Assembly (NCBI GenBank): GCA_028554795.2
Contig: CM068842.1
Location: 26,384,590 to 26,448,589, forward strand
From: Sinohyriopsis cumingii
Lineage: Eukaryota; Mollusca; Bivalvia; Unionida; Unionidae
Length of the DNA: 64,000 bases
Direction: 5' to 3'
Position numbers and translations under genes: made by a program. The notes beneath the pieces were generated by a model. The model saw only the letters and a list, made by a program, of their open reading frames with translations. It made no database searches and was not told where the DNA came from. The first letter of the stretch is position 1, and every line of letters begins with the position of its first letter. Shown here piece after piece: positions 20,054 to 29,366 of the stretch.

Positions 20054-21388
20054 CTAATAATCTAGAATGACTTCTCTCAAACTGTTGATTTCTATGGTAT
20101 TATCAAATTCGGCATACAGGATGACGTTCACTGTTGCTGGCAGTTCTTTTGCAAACTGAAGTTCCACACGAATCTGCCCAGATTTTATAGGGTGGAAATG
20201 TCCCTCGTCGCTGCCTTGGTCTGGAGTGAAATCGAAAGCCCACAAAGCATAGCCTCCTGCGTAATCTTCGTACGTAATGCCGTGACTGGTGTTGGTTCCT
20301 AACTGGCCGGTGGCTTCGTACAGGGACAAGTACGATCTCAAGTAATTCATCTTATTCTCGTCGTCACTAAAGACAGGTTAGAAAGGTCGGGTACACAAGG
20401 TCTTGCCATCGCGACTGACTTCGACTTTCTTCACATAAAAGTGTTTAAACTCAAAAGGATTTTCAGCGAAAGCTCCGTTGAAGGCTGAATTCAGGACCAT
20501 ACCAAGGATTAAACGTTTGGGTAACTGTCCTTGGAATAGATGATCTTCGATCATGGAATGCTGTCCAGCAGGAATGGTGAACGTTTTCACTTCCACGCGT
20601 CGTATGGGATACTTGGCGGTCGTTCTGCTCAACGTTTGACTGATGTCATTTCCCACTTTAGGTAACATTTCCACGCGTCGTACGTAGAGTTTGGCCTCCT
20701 CGATTTTACTTTTGTAATCGTCACTATCAGCTATTAAATGGAAAGCGGTACTGCTCCGATTCAGTCTCAAGCGGACATTGACTCCGTTCAGCAAATATTT
20801 CTCTTGCAACCACATGTCCAAATGCAAACGATCCATCAGTTCTAAACTCTTTCCATCTTTGATTTTGTTTCTTCGTTCTATAAATCCCTCATTGACGGTT
20901 ATGTTTGATTTGGGGTCAGGTTCAAGATTTTTTTAATCGAATTCGCCCGCTTCGTCAGGTTCCCATAGCACGCAGGCATTGAGATGGGTGTCCTTGGCGT
21001 CTATTCCGTACGTCAAGAGATTTTCCAGGTAGGCACGGTAAGGGTATGTATCCATGCTGCTGCTGACTAGTTTGTTATTCAAGTACAAGTCCACTCCACT
21101 GAACAAGGAATGCATGAAATTGTTGACGGGAGCTACTTTCTCTTTACCGTCTATACTAGTTCCAGTCTTATCTAGAACTTTGACTTTCAAGTACAAGTAA
21201 CTGCTATTCAGATCGATGTAATCTTCGGGCTGTCCTTCGATTTCAAACTCGATGGGAGCGGAATCGGCCAGTGAGGAGACGGGATGAAATTCCACCCATT
21301 GGGATTCTTGCATCGTCATCATGGTGGGGGGCATGCCAAACAGATCCAGTTCCGTCTTGGAACAAGCGCAAGACTCTCGGTGCATCAT
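20054..21388 (-). pseudogene. Major capsid protein fossil (double jelly roll)
   Basis: Position and sequence fit the Polinton major capsid protein. Near the start: ESQWVEFHPVSSLADSAPIE, then YIDLNSSYLYLKVKVLD, FMHSLFSGVDLYLNNKLVS and YPYRAYLENLLTYG, which are hallmark strands of this family. Further on come RLRLNRSSTAFHLI, LYVRRVEMLP and the C-terminal GGYALWAFDFTPDQ with VNVILYAEFDNTIEI. It would build the icosahedral shell. It sits between the protease side and the minor capsid genes. Broken, about two breaks. Confidence 0.88.
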
Positions 21389-21401
21389 TTTTTTCTCTTT
21401 C

Positions 21402-21821
21402 TCAATAATCGAAAACGTCTAAGTCTCGAACGGTTCTTCTTCTTTTCTTGATCTTTCTAGCTTGAAGTCTGGTGAAAGGGTGTTTTCTTCGTCGTCTCTT
21501 TCTGCCTTGTCCTTGCTGAATGCTTGATTCGGTAGCGTGCAGGGCATTTATAGGTGTGTCTCGTCGGCCTAAAATGTCTTTGCCCGTTTGCAGCAAGACA
21601 TTTTTGCCTGCCCTCATGAAAGCTTCTTTAGGGTTTTGTTTGTCAATGATGACATTTTGGAGAAATTCTTTGCCTTGCGTCAGTGCCGCATCTTTCAAGG
21701 CGTGCAATCCGCGTGTCACCATCGGTTTCAACACCGGGACCACCGAACCAAAGGCGGATTTTAACACGTCTCCTAAACCGTGCCCTCGCTGTCGTGCAAT
21801 CCCTCGGTACACTGGATACAT
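21402..21821 (-). CDS. Small basic capsid-associated protein (pVI/pX-like)
   Basis: 139 residues, looks whole. The N-terminal half has a glycine-rich amphipathic helix stretch (GLGDVLKSAFGSVVPVLKPM, then GLHALKDAALTQGKEFLQNV), like membrane-active or core minor capsid proteins of adenoviruses and Polintons. The C-terminal half is strongly basic (GRKRRRRKHPFTRLQARKIK). It lies just upstream of the major capsid gene on the same strand, the usual place. The link to adenovirus pVI or pX is by pattern only. Confidence 0.65.
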   Translation of the reverse strand: MYPVYRGIARQRGHGLGDVLKSAFGSVVPVLKPMVTRGLHALKDAALTQGKEFLQNVIIDKQNPKEAFMRAGKNVLLQTGKDILGRRDTPINALHATESSIQQGQGRKRRRRKHPFTRLQARKIKKRRRTVRDLDVFDY

Positions 21822-21828
21822 GACTTAC

Positions 21829-22791
21829 TTACGAGTCGTGAGAGAACCGTTTTCGAAAATGGAGTTTCACCGTGACTTTTCCTTTGGTGAATGGAATATT
21901 TTGTCCCAAATCTCCTTTTATAGCAATGTTGACCGTGTCCAAATACGACTTGCTGACAGGCAAATTATGAGGATGGACAAATTCGCGGTGGACGTGATAA
22001 GTGTTTCCACCTTCCTCGTCAGTGGCCGTGGCAGAATTTACTTTGAAAGGAATGACACGCAGTAATGGTACGGAGGTGTGTCCCACCACGTTGTACTCCA
22101 CCACATCGGAGTACACGAAGATCAAATTCATTCCTTGGTTCAGTTCTACCGGGTAACGAAAATACCTTGCAAAATGCATGTTGTTGTCAATGTCTGCCAT
22201 TTTAATTTTTTTGGTGTTCGTATCCCTGACCATTTTGAGGTCTCCACCCAGAATGTCATACAATTCAGGGAAAAATTTAATACTTATACTTCTTTCCTCA
22301 CTTTCCAATTTGATGAGTAGACGGTGAGACAGTTTGTGGTGCTCGATGGTGACACGTTTACCTTCTTTGGTCAGAACTTTGTCAAAGGTTGCATAGAATT
22401 TGTCAGCGATGGCTTACACCAGATGTTGACCACTAAAATAATGGCCTGGGTTAATTTTAAAGCGATAAACGAGAAGAGGAGGAGAAGAAGAGTCACTGCT
22501 GCTGGGTAATAGGTCCTTTGCAAGATGTGAGTTATGCTGAGGACTGCCCGTCATCTTTTGCTGCAGTGCTGGGTCCAGAATTTCGACGTCAAAAGTGTTT
22601 TGAGTTTCAGTGATGTTTTTGATTTGTGTTGGGTGAATCATTTCTACCAAAGCCACTTCCCAATGGGCTTCGTGATCTAAGGGGATGGCCTGAGGTAATT
22701 TGGCCGTGTAATAGCACAACGTGTTGTTTGGAAACACCTCCATGGAACTGTCACTGGGTAAGGTTAAGTAAAATTGGTTTTGGTGACTCAT
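21829..22791 (-). pseudogene. Penton-like minor capsid protein fossil
   Basis: Begins with QNQFYLTLPSDSSMEVFPNN, then LPQAIPLDHEAHWEVALVEM, the hallmark opening of the Polinton minor capsid (penton-type jelly-roll) protein. Later segments include FARYFRYPVELNQGMNLIFV, SVPLLRVIPF and SYLDTVNIAI, as expected for the same family. It would form the fivefold vertices. The start codon overlaps the stop of the upstream membrane-protein gene (ATGA). Broken, about one break. Confidence 0.85.
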
Positions 22792-23201
22792 AATTCCAGA
22801 GTTCTGTGGCTGTCCGAGGGGTTACTGGACGTCAGAGGCGTGTCTCCGCCGAAAATGGGGTTCTGGTTGTGGTTGGACTGGTGACTGGCACTGGCACTGG
22901 ACACAAAGTTCCCGTGGTTCCCGTTCGAGGAGAATTTCAGGGAGGGATTGGGAAGTAGGTAACCGATGCAACTGCTCAATAAAATGGTCCACAATTGTTT
23001 GTCTCCTTGTTGCAAACTCAAATTGGCAATGGCTGCCCCGATGACACAATACACCACGAAGATTTGGCAGAAAAAGACGATTTGCGTTTTAGGCACACGT
23101 TCTCCGCACCACACCCACAAGGGTTGTTTTTGTAAATCTTGCACAGAAGAACTAGGTGAAGGAGCAGTGGTCGACGTAGCTGCGTCTGTGTGAAAGGGCA
23201 T
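22788..23201 (-). CDS. Membrane protein with two hydrophobic segments, Polinton type
   Basis: 137 residues from ATG at 23201, looks whole. WVWCGERVPKTQIVFFCQIF leads into a membrane segment (FVVYCVIGAAIANLSL), then LWTILLSSCIGYLLPNP forms a second. The C-terminal half is serine- and asparagine-rich. I recall proteins with VPK...FFCQ...LLSSCIGYLLPNP from many Polintons and adinto-like viruses, always near the capsid genes. Possibly a virion membrane or assembly factor; not demonstrated. Confidence 0.7.
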   Translation of the reverse strand: MPFHTDAATSTTAPSPSSSVQDLQKQPLWVWCGERVPKTQIVFFCQIFVVYCVIGAAIANLSLQQGDKQLWTILLSSCIGYLLPNPSLKFSSNGNHGNFVSSASASHQSNHNQNPIFGGDTPLTSSNPSDSHRTLEL

Positions 23202-23206
23202 GGTGG

Positions 23207-24044
23207 TCACTTCTTTTTATAGTCGATGACTTGCGAAGCGTCGATCCAAGAATCAAAACTGGGTGGATATCCTTTCCAACGTACTTTGACTTCTTTGACA
23301 CGTCGTTTGCCCACTTTACGGGTTCTGCGTTCGAGAATGCTTTCGATGTCGTACACGTCGTCTTCTTTTTTGGTGACACGTTGTAACTCGGGCAAATTAA
23401 ACGTTCCTTTGAGCACTTCTCCGTTCATGTCTTCCAATTTATAGACGGCAGGATGACGGCCATACACTCGTCCAGTGACACGAAACAATTCGGTCGTCCA
23501 GTTAGGTAAGTAACCTTTGTCGAAAGTGCGTTTGGTTTTGCCAATGCGCACCCAATCTCCTACGACCAACTCTCCACTTTTCTTGGGGACAGCCCTCGTC
23601 GGGGACGTACCAAACAGGCGCTCAAACACCAACACTTCGTTGTCGGGAGTCACGTCTTGCGGGGCACGTCCGATGCTTCGATGGTAAGATTGGTTGTACG
23701 CTTGCACCAGGTGAGGTAAGATGTCGATGTACTTCAGAGTGTGGTGATGCGTAAAATATTTCCACATGCGTTCTTTCAAAGTGCGTTGAAAACGTTCCAC
23801 GATGCTGGCTTTGGTTTCGGGATTCTCGGTGGTAAAAAAATGAATGTCACGTTTCTTTAATTCTTTTTGGAAAGCTTGGTTCAGAAATTCGGTGCCTTTG
23901 TCCGTTTGCCATCGAAGAGGGTGACGACCGCTTTGTTTCAGCACTTGTTGCAGGGCTCGCACTAACTCGCTGCTCGATTTGGAAGTCAAGGGCACGTGCA
24001 GGATGCGAGGGATTGTAGTAAATGCTGGCTAAGACTTTTTCCAT
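23207..24044 (-). pseudogene. Retroviral-type integrase with chromodomain, fossil
   Basis: Polinton integrase that would insert the element and make the 6-bp duplication. It opens with MEKVLASIYYNPSHPA. Visible core segments are PLRWQTDKGTEFLNQAF and NPETKASIVERFQRTLKERM, which carry catalytic acidic residues of the RNase H fold. These are followed by HHTLKYIDILPHLVQAYNQS, an SH3-like part (VGDWVRIGK...FDKGYLPNWTTELFRV) and a C-terminal chromodomain (YDIESILERR...VKVRWKGYPPSFDSWI). The chromodomain may once have steered insertion to certain chromatin. Broken, about one or two breaks. Confidence 0.9.
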
Positions 24045-24072
24045 TTTTTATTTTTTTCTGTTGGTTGGTGTG

Positions 24073-24699
24073 TTAATAAGGCACCCACTCTTGGAAGAGG
24101 CTACTCTTTTTCTCTTGGGGTATTTTCTTGGATTGCAATGCTTTGCGTGTGCGACCGGCAATAGGTGTTGAAGAGGAGGATGTCTGAGCGGGGGATATCG
24201 GTTCTTGTTTCACTTCTGTCTTCACTTTCTTTTTCTCTTGTGATGAAGAAGGGGTGGCCATCATCTTTTTAATCCATCCAATTCTGGAGGTAGGTGGTGT
24301 TGTTAACTTGCGTACTTTTTCTGGTGGAGTTTGAAACCCTTCTTCTTCTTCTTTTCCTTTTTCTGTCTTGGTCACTGGTTGTGGTGGGACTGGTACTGGT
24401 ACTGGTGATGGTGCTGGACTTTTCATCAAGGTCTTAAAATCTTTCAGAGTGGGTAGAACTGTTTCGTCTAAAGCTTTCTGGTGAAAGAGTTGCAGTCGTT
24501 GCAAGAGTTGACCGTACTTTTGCCATTTTTCTGTTTCGGACAAATCTTGGCGATCCATCAAGGACTGCAATTTGTGTTGTAACTGGGACATCTCGCTCAA
24601 ATTGGGATTGGGAGGTAAATGCGGGGTGCGTTGTTCTTGCCACCGATGATATTCCATCCATCGTTTGTAAGGCACTAAAGCTAGTTTTCGTCCTTCCAT
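24073..24699 (-). CDS. Polinton protein of unknown function with RKLALVPY start
   Basis: 208 residues, looks whole. It starts MEGRKLALVPYKRWMEYHRW; a -LVPY- opening is common in a conserved but uncharacterised Polinton protein as I recall. A helical region (LQHKLQSLMDRQDLSETEKW) is followed by a proline/valine run (PAPSPVPVPVPPQP), then a lysine- and serine-rich tail with TPPTSRIGWIKKMM. The low-complexity tail suggests a flexible, perhaps nucleic-acid-binding part. A minus-strand GATAAAAAGG near 24745 may be its promoter. Confidence 0.55.
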   Translation of the reverse strand: MEGRKLALVPYKRWMEYHRWQEQRTPHLPPNPNLSEMSQLQHKLQSLMDRQDLSETEKWQKYGQLLQRLQLFHQKALDETVLPTLKDFKTLMKSPAPSPVPVPVPPQPVTKTEKGKEEEEGFQTPPEKVRKLTTPPTSRIGWIKKMMATPSSSQEKKKVKTEVKQEPISPAQTSSSSTPIAGRTRKALQSKKIPQEKKSSLFQEWVPY

Positions 24700-24748
24700 G
24701 GGGTTGTCAGGGGTCGATTCTGAGATCTTGGGACTTCCGAGGGCCTTT

Positions 24749-25135
24749 TTATCTTGCTCCCACCAGTCCTCCCAACATGGTTCCCAAGACTCCTTTCAGT
24801 ATGGGGCCTAACAAGAGAGGCAAAATGCCTCCACGTTGGACTAACATCTTCTTCTTTTGACGAATGGGAATTTTCTTTCGAACCATTTGGCGAAGAACGT
24901 GATGATGTTTGCTTAAGCATTGTTTCTGGTGTTTGGACAAAGGGATCGTGCCTTTCAAAACGTTCAAACAACATTCGCACACGGTATCGATGACCTCTTT
25001 GGAGGCTGATTGAATGAGTTTTTTTCGTAGAGGTGAAGAAGCTTTGGACAGGACAGATAACATGTCCCCATGTTTGACTAAACGTGGTGGTAGTCCTCTT
25101 CTTTTCTTTCCTTGGGGTTTTCTGGAGGGTGACAT
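24749..25135 (-). CDS. Small basic Polinton protein with hydrophobic C-terminus
   Basis: 128 residues from ATG at 25135. Basic N-terminus, then LSKASSPLRKKLIQSASKEV, IDTVCECCLNVLKGTIPLSK, a lysine-rich region (VRKKIPIRQKKKMLVQRGG) and the end ILPLLLGPILKGVLGTMLGG, which could be membrane active. This layout recurs in Polintons of many invertebrates as I remember; its role is not known to me. TATAAAAAA at 25191-25199 lies about 55 bases upstream, an ordinary TATA distance with a short leader. Confidence 0.65.
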   Translation of the reverse strand: MSPSRKPQGKKRRGLPPRLVKHGDMLSVLSKASSPLRKKLIQSASKEVIDTVCECCLNVLKGTIPLSKHQKQCLSKHHHVLRQMVRKKIPIRQKKKMLVQRGGILPLLLGPILKGVLGTMLGGLVGAR

Positions 25136-25190
25136 CTTTGAGTCTTCAGGAGCACCAAAAAAACACTGATACCCTACTTGGTCACAGGCC

Positions 25191-25199
25191 TTTTTTATA
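25191..25199 (-). promoter_or_regulatory. TATA box for the gene at 24749-25135
   Basis: Minus-strand TATAAAAAA about 55 bases before the ATG. Confidence 0.55.
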
Positions 25200-26121
25200 C
25201 TGGAACGCGTCGCCACTGATTGTCTTTACGTCGTATCAGTTTGAGGACAGGCATGACACGTCGTGCAGGGGTACGCAACGGACCAAATCGAGCCAGTTCT
25301 TGCTTGGACAAATCCAGTAAACTTTGTAACATGCCCGATCTTTCATGGACTTTGATTTTGGGAGAAGGTACTTTGTGAGCAGCAGCCACTGCCGCTAAAT
25401 TAGAGGGTCCTGCCACTGGGGAAGTTCTTTTTGGGGTCATCAACGGAGATGTTCTTGGTGTGATCAACGTCTCCAAGTACTCTTCAGTTCTTGGTGTCAT
25501 TAATGGAGAAGTGGATGAACGTGAGGCTGCCGGTGACCGTGTCACTGCCGTGGCAGGTCGTGGTTTGCGAGTGTAAAGTTGCGTCCTGGCCGAAGTGCCT
25601 CTCTTGCGACTAGTTTTCTTCTGTGGACTTTTCTTTTTCTTGGGGCTTCTTTTCTTTTTCCGGGGTGGTGTCTGGTCAGAGGAGGGTCCCGCCACTGGAG
25701 AAGTTCTTCTCTTTGGGGACCTGGTCTTTTTCTTTTTCTTCTTGGGGCTTCGTTGGATTTTTTTCTTGGGGATATCTTTGGGGGCATTAGGATCCCATCT
25801 TAAGAGTGAGCGAATGATGACCCCTCCTAGAGTACCGCTCCCTCCAGGTTTCAAAATGATTTGTTTTTTGGTTTGAGTGTCGATGAGGGGATCGGCCAGT
25901 TGGACCAAAACGACTTTGTTTCGATCGAAAAAGCGTTTGGTTTGATGAGGAATCTGAATGATTCCTTGGAGTAATTGACGTGCCGTCACCGTGAACCATC
26001 GTAAGACTTCTCTGAGACTAGCTTCTAAGACACGAGCTCGTGTTTGTGGATTTTTTTCTCGACTGATGCCATACAAGGCACGAATCAATTTGACGGGAAG
26101 ATGCGACTGAAGGGACGTCAT
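25195..26121 (-). CDS. SPKK-rich basic protein, possible DNA-condensing core protein
   Basis: 308 residues from ATG at 26121. The first 120 residues look folded (HLPVKLIRALYGISREKNPQ, then LREVLRWFTVTARQLLQGII). The middle is a lysine/arginine-rich tract with repeated SPKK/SPKR motifs (RSPKKKKKKTRSPKRRTSP and KRSPKKKKSPQKKTSRKRG) and repeats of SPLMTPRT. The end is a second ordered stretch (ERSGMLQSLLDLSKQELARF). SPKK is a minor-groove DNA-binding motif known from histone H1 and sperm histones, so a role in packing the genome is plausible. TATAAAAA at 26161-26168 lies about 40 bases upstream. It looks whole. Confidence 0.6.
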   Translation of the reverse strand: MTSLQSHLPVKLIRALYGISREKNPQTRARVLEASLREVLRWFTVTARQLLQGIIQIPHQTKRFFDRNKVVLVQLADPLIDTQTKKQIILKPGGSGTLGGVIIRSLLRWDPNAPKDIPKKKIQRSPKKKKKKTRSPKRRTSPVAGPSSDQTPPRKKKRSPKKKKSPQKKTSRKRGTSARTQLYTRKPRPATAVTRSPAASRSSTSPLMTPRTEEYLETLITPRTSPLMTPKRTSPVAGPSNLAAVAAAHKVPSPKIKVHERSGMLQSLLDLSKQELARFGPLRTPARRVMPVLKLIRRKDNQWRRVPV

Positions 26122-26160
26122 GTTCACACTGTGTGTGAGACAGACAAGAAGGGTCTGAGG

Positions 26161-26168
26161 TTTTTATA
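26161..26168 (-). promoter_or_regulatory. TATA box for the SPKK-rich gene
   Basis: Minus-strand TATAAAAA, 40 bases before the ATG. Confidence 0.55.
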
Positions 26169-26174
26169 GATTTT

Positions 26175-26889
26175 TTATGGGGAGTGAAATGAAGTCGAGG
26201 ACGGAGACGTGTACAGGACAGGCCCTCCGTCTTGGCACCAGTGGTGAAACAAGTGGGTACGAAATCGCAAATCCTCGGGGGTCGTAGGTTTCAAATCGAC
26301 GAGTAAATAGGCGTGTGGCGTTTGAGTGGCATCGTCGTACGCCTGAGTCAGCCAATGCGTTCCTAACTGTTTGGCTAAGACTTGCAATTGCGATTTATCT
26401 CGAGGGCTTTTAAACAAGACCACGTAATGCGCATTGAGACTGATGGTGCGATGGGCTTTACTTTGTTGAAACAAATTTTGGGTGATGTAAACGACACTGG
26501 CATTACGGTGATGCCCTTTGCGCGTGAACCACAGTTTAATTTCTTCTTCGTCTTCTCCTAACATGTCGTCGAAAATGACCAAATGGGTTTGACGAGAGTC
26601 AGAGACGATGCTGTCGTCTTCTTTAGGAATGCCTTCCACAAACACGATGGAATCGCCTTGACTTTCTCGCAAGAGGCTGTACGCCGATTGCCACTCTTTG
26701 TAACACCACACGATCCGCTGAGGTGATCAAACGTTTGACGAATTCGGTTTTGCCTGAACCGCTAGGTCCAGCAATGAGCATGTTAAAAGGATGGCGAAGA
26801 TACAAAGCCTCCCAACTGGCACGATCTAAGTGTTCGTCGATGACTTTGACAGTAGAGGAAGAGTGAGCAGAGACAGCAGAGGTAGCCAT
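26175..26889 (-). pseudogene. Genome-packaging ATPase fossil (FtsK/HerA, A32-like)
   Basis: Walker A GPSGSGKTEFVKRLI follows LRHPFNMLIA; Walker B is HLVIFDDMLGE; a sensor-like ITQNLFQ follows VVYI; then TISLNAHYVVLFKSPRDKSQ, the usual continuation in Polinton ATPases. It would pump DNA into the capsid. It starts at ATG 26889 after TATATAAA at 26936-26943 and lies just downstream of another gene's AATAAA. Broken, about one break. Confidence 0.88.
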
Positions 26890-26935
26890 AGTGTGAGAAA
26901 TGTCACTTGTGACACGAAAACAAACAAGACAAGAG

Positions 26936-26943
26936 TTTATATA
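26936..26943 (-). promoter_or_regulatory. TATA box for the ATPase gene
   Basis: Minus-strand TATATAAA about 47 bases before the ATG. Confidence 0.55.
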
Positions 26944-26958
26944 CTTTTTCAGAACACG

Positions 26959-26964
26959 TTTATT
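26959..26964 (-). terminator. Poly(A) signal after the small membrane-protein gene
   Basis: Minus-strand AATAAA about 16 bases after the stop at 26980 and only about 15 bases before the ATPase TATA box: very tight packing of two transcription units. Confidence 0.6.
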
Positions 26965-26979
26965 GAATGTTTTTTTTTT

Positions 26980-27376
26980 TTAAACATGAATACGAAAGAC
27001 AAAAATACATAAAAGCCAAAGGCTTAAGTACAACGATAAAAGGCACATGATAACCATTAACGTGGAATAAAAACAAGTGTCTGTACAACCACATGTTTTG
27101 GGTAATGTTCTGACCAGTTCTATAGTAGGGGGTAAGGTCACACAAGTGTCCTCCCGAAAGGGTCTTTCAGGCCTGTCCACGACAGTCCCGTCCTGGGTGA
27201 CGGGTTCTTCTGACACCGTCACTAACACGGGTTGAAAAGTAACTTTTTTCCTTGAACAACTCTCGTGCATACTGGGCCACTTCTTGGGTCCAAGCCTCAA
27301 AACCCCATTCTTTCCAGGCACGGACATCTGTCCAATGGGGATGTAAGTCACAAGCTACACACACATCGTCATACAC
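26980..27376 (-). pseudogene. Small membrane-anchored protein fossil, unknown
   Basis: The C-terminal part has a cysteine motif KTCGCTDTC followed by a strong membrane segment (FYSTLMVIMCLLSLYLSLWL) and a short basic end. The upstream part (DDVCVACDLHPHW, WKEWGFEAWTQEVAQYAREL) is hydrophilic. It may be a tail-anchored protein; no family recognised. Broken, about one break. Confidence 0.45.
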
Positions 27377-27388
27377 GTCTTGGGTAGC

Positions 27389-27705
27389 TTAAAGTTGACG
27401 AATCTTTTTTTCCTGTTGAGGTCGAGAAGTATCCAGATGAAAACGTAAGGCTTTGAGGAAAAGGAGTTTTTCGTGACCATTTAAGGCCATTGAGGTGGTA
27501 AGTACTGATCGTAAAGAGTCCACAAAGAATCGGCTGGTAAACGAAATCCCAGAAAACAAGTCACTAAGACACACACCACTTGTCGACCCAAATTGAATGG
27601 ATACAGTTCTTGTAATAATCGATGGTAATGATCCACGGTTTGAATATGGTCATTGAGTTCCTTCCACGGAATCTGTTGGATTACATGCGATAAAAGTCGT
27701 GGCAT
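27389..27705 (-). pseudogene. Small helical protein fossil, unknown
   Basis: It starts MPRLLSHVIQQIPWKELNDH at ATG 27705 and includes VVCVLVTCFLGFRLPADSLW. TATAAAAA lies at 27715-27722, unusually close to the ATG. No family recognised. Broken, about one break. Confidence 0.4.
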
Positions 27706-27775
27706 GGCAGCCTGTTTTTATAGTCTCTTTGTTTCGGAAACAATACACGTACTTTCTAGCCAGACATCTTCGTTC

Positions 27776-28168
27776 TCAAGTAGGGAATTTAAATGTTGCA
27801 TACTGTAACCGAAACGTCAGACTTCGTTTAGAAGCTTCCTCTTCCGCTAAGTAGATTCCACGTAAAATATGTCTGTAATCCTTTAACTTGTCTTCCTCAA
27901 TGTGTTGTACTAGGTGAATCTCGAAGTAACCAAAATAATCAACACGTGGATCATCGGGGGCCTGGAAGTATTGAACAAGGTCTGACCACTGAAACAATTT
28001 CTGACGAATCAGTTCTCTTATACCATTCAGGTACCAGTGCTTAAAAATCTGGTGACGTAACGGATGCAATTGTTCTTTACGTTTGACTTGTATTTTGACC
28101 AGCTCTCGGTAAATGCGTTCTCTCAACTCCACAGGCAAAGCACGAATGTTCTCTAGCAAAGTATCCAT
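27776..28168 (-). CDS. F-box-like small protein, tandem copy 1
   Basis: 130 residues, looks whole. The N-terminus NIRALPVELRERIYRELVKI has the LPxELxxxI pattern of F-box-like adaptor proteins, though it is short and the match is by pattern only. The first 47 residues are almost identical to the neighbouring gene at 28181-28636 while the rest has diverged. The two therefore arose by tandem duplication and then changed in their presumed target-binding part. If the F-box reading is right it would link a target to an SCF ubiquitin ligase. Confidence 0.5.
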   Translation of the reverse strand: MDTLLENIRALPVELRERIYRELVKIQVKRKEQLHPLRHQIFKHWYLNGIRELIRQKLFQWSDLVQYFQAPDDPRVDYFGYFEIHLVQHIEEDKLKDYRHILRGIYLAEEEASKRSLTFRLQYATFKFPT

Positions 28169-28180
28169 GAATAGGTCATA

Positions 28181-28636
28181 CTAAATCCTCTTTGGTCTGA
28201 CACAAGAAATGTACTCTTTGCACAAACATGGTTTTACTTCAGTGTCGAATTTAAATCGTTGAGTCACTAATCTACACATTACAATTCGTTCAGAAGTTTC
28301 CTCTTTCACCAAGTTGACATTGCGTGAAAGATGTTGGTAATTCGTTAACTCTTCTTCTGGAATTCGATGCAGTACGTTTACAATGTAGTAGATAGAATCG
28401 TCAATACCAAACCATTCCTTTTTATAACCAGGAGGTCGTTGATCAATGTCTGTCCAATGGAACAGTTTCAACTCAATCAGTCCTTGTATAGCATTCAGGT
28501 ACCAGTGGTTCAAACACCGGTGACGTAACGGATGCAATTGTTCTTTACGTTTCACTTGTATTTTGACCAGCTCTCGGTAAATGCGTTCTCTCAACTCCAC
28601 AGGCAATGCACGAATGTTCTCTTGTAAAGTATCCAT
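28181..28636 (-). CDS. F-box-like small protein, tandem copy 2
   Basis: 151 residues, looks whole. Same start as its neighbour (NIRALPVELRERIYRELVKI, HPLRH), then a diverged body (LKLFHWTDIDQRPPGYKKEW) and a cysteine-containing tail (CLCKEYISCVRP). About 12 bases separate it from copy 1. No other domain is visible. Confidence 0.5.
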   Translation of the reverse strand: MDTLQENIRALPVELRERIYRELVKIQVKRKEQLHPLRHRCLNHWYLNAIQGLIELKLFHWTDIDQRPPGYKKEWFGIDDSIYYIVNVLHRIPEEELTNYQHLSRNVNLVKEETSERIVMCRLVTQRFKFDTEVKPCLCKEYISCVRPKRI

Positions 28637-28661
28637 GAACAGATTATGGTAAGAAGTTACT

Positions 28662-29300
28662 TCAATGTCTCGGTCCCACTAAGGGTAAGTAATGAGAATT
28701 CGGTGACCATCGAGCATGTTCTACGTAGGCCGAATCTTGCGGTTCCCAGTGGTGAAGTGACACACCGCAACTGAAGCACTTGACTTTATCTCCTTCGCCC
28801 AAGTAGAAAAATCCGGCTCTGGCTAATTCTTCGGGGGTCGGTCCTCCCAGATACTTAGGCCATTTTCCTTTGAACGATTGAAGACGATTTTCAAAGTCGC
28901 AGTATTCCGACAAACGCACAGGAAACGAATATTCGTCTTTCACAGGTTCGTTTCGATGAGGGTTGAGTGACATGGGCAGGAGTTTACTCAGGGCTGGATG
29001 ACATCCGTAGGGGGGTAGACGTGAAGGTGAACATTCCCCTTTAAAACGAAACCCAGTAAAATGTCCAAGAGGACGAGCGGCATCGCTTTCGCATCCCTCA
29101 GGTTTGACACGCACATCATCACTTTCCATGATAGGGGTAGTGACACTAAAGTTCCCATGATGCTTTACGGCATCGCTAAGGTCACAACGTACAGCATCGT
29201 ACCCATCGCAAGGCTCACAATCGCATTCCACTTCCGAAGCCTCACACTTGAATTGTGCCTTTCTAAACAACTTGTTTTGTGTTTCTCTGAAAGTATTCAT
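28662..29300 (-). CDS. BIR-domain (inhibitor-of-apoptosis-type) protein 1
   Basis: 212 residues, looks whole. The first 120 residues are unrecognised, with a CDCEPCDGYD cluster. Then comes a BIR domain at roughly 125-210: FPVRLSEYCDFENRLQSFKG, WPKYLGGPTPEELARAGFFY, VKCFSCGVSLHHW and EHARWSPNSHYL. BIR proteins bind caspases or related proteins and block cell death; large DNA viruses of invertebrates also carry them. No RING domain is present. TATAAAAA at 29359-29366 lies about 60 bases upstream. It was probably captured from a host. Confidence 0.85.
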   Translation of the reverse strand: MNTFRETQNKLFRKAQFKCEASEVECDCEPCDGYDAVRCDLSDAVKHHGNFSVTTPIMESDDVRVKPEGCESDAARPLGHFTGFRFKGECSPSRLPPYGCHPALSKLLPMSLNPHRNEPVKDEYSFPVRLSEYCDFENRLQSFKGKWPKYLGGPTPEELARAGFFYLGEGDKVKCFSCGVSLHHWEPQDSAYVEHARWSPNSHYLPLVGPRH

Positions 29301-29358
29301 CTTGTTTGCTCGGTCTTGGTAGTCCCAATGAACTATCGATCTTGACCATAGCTCCCCC

Positions 29359-29366
29359 TTTTTATA
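29359..29366 (-). promoter_or_regulatory. TATA box for BIR protein 1
   Basis: Minus-strand TATAAAAAG about 60 bases before the ATG; it overlaps the end of the BIR protein 2 gene. Confidence 0.5.
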
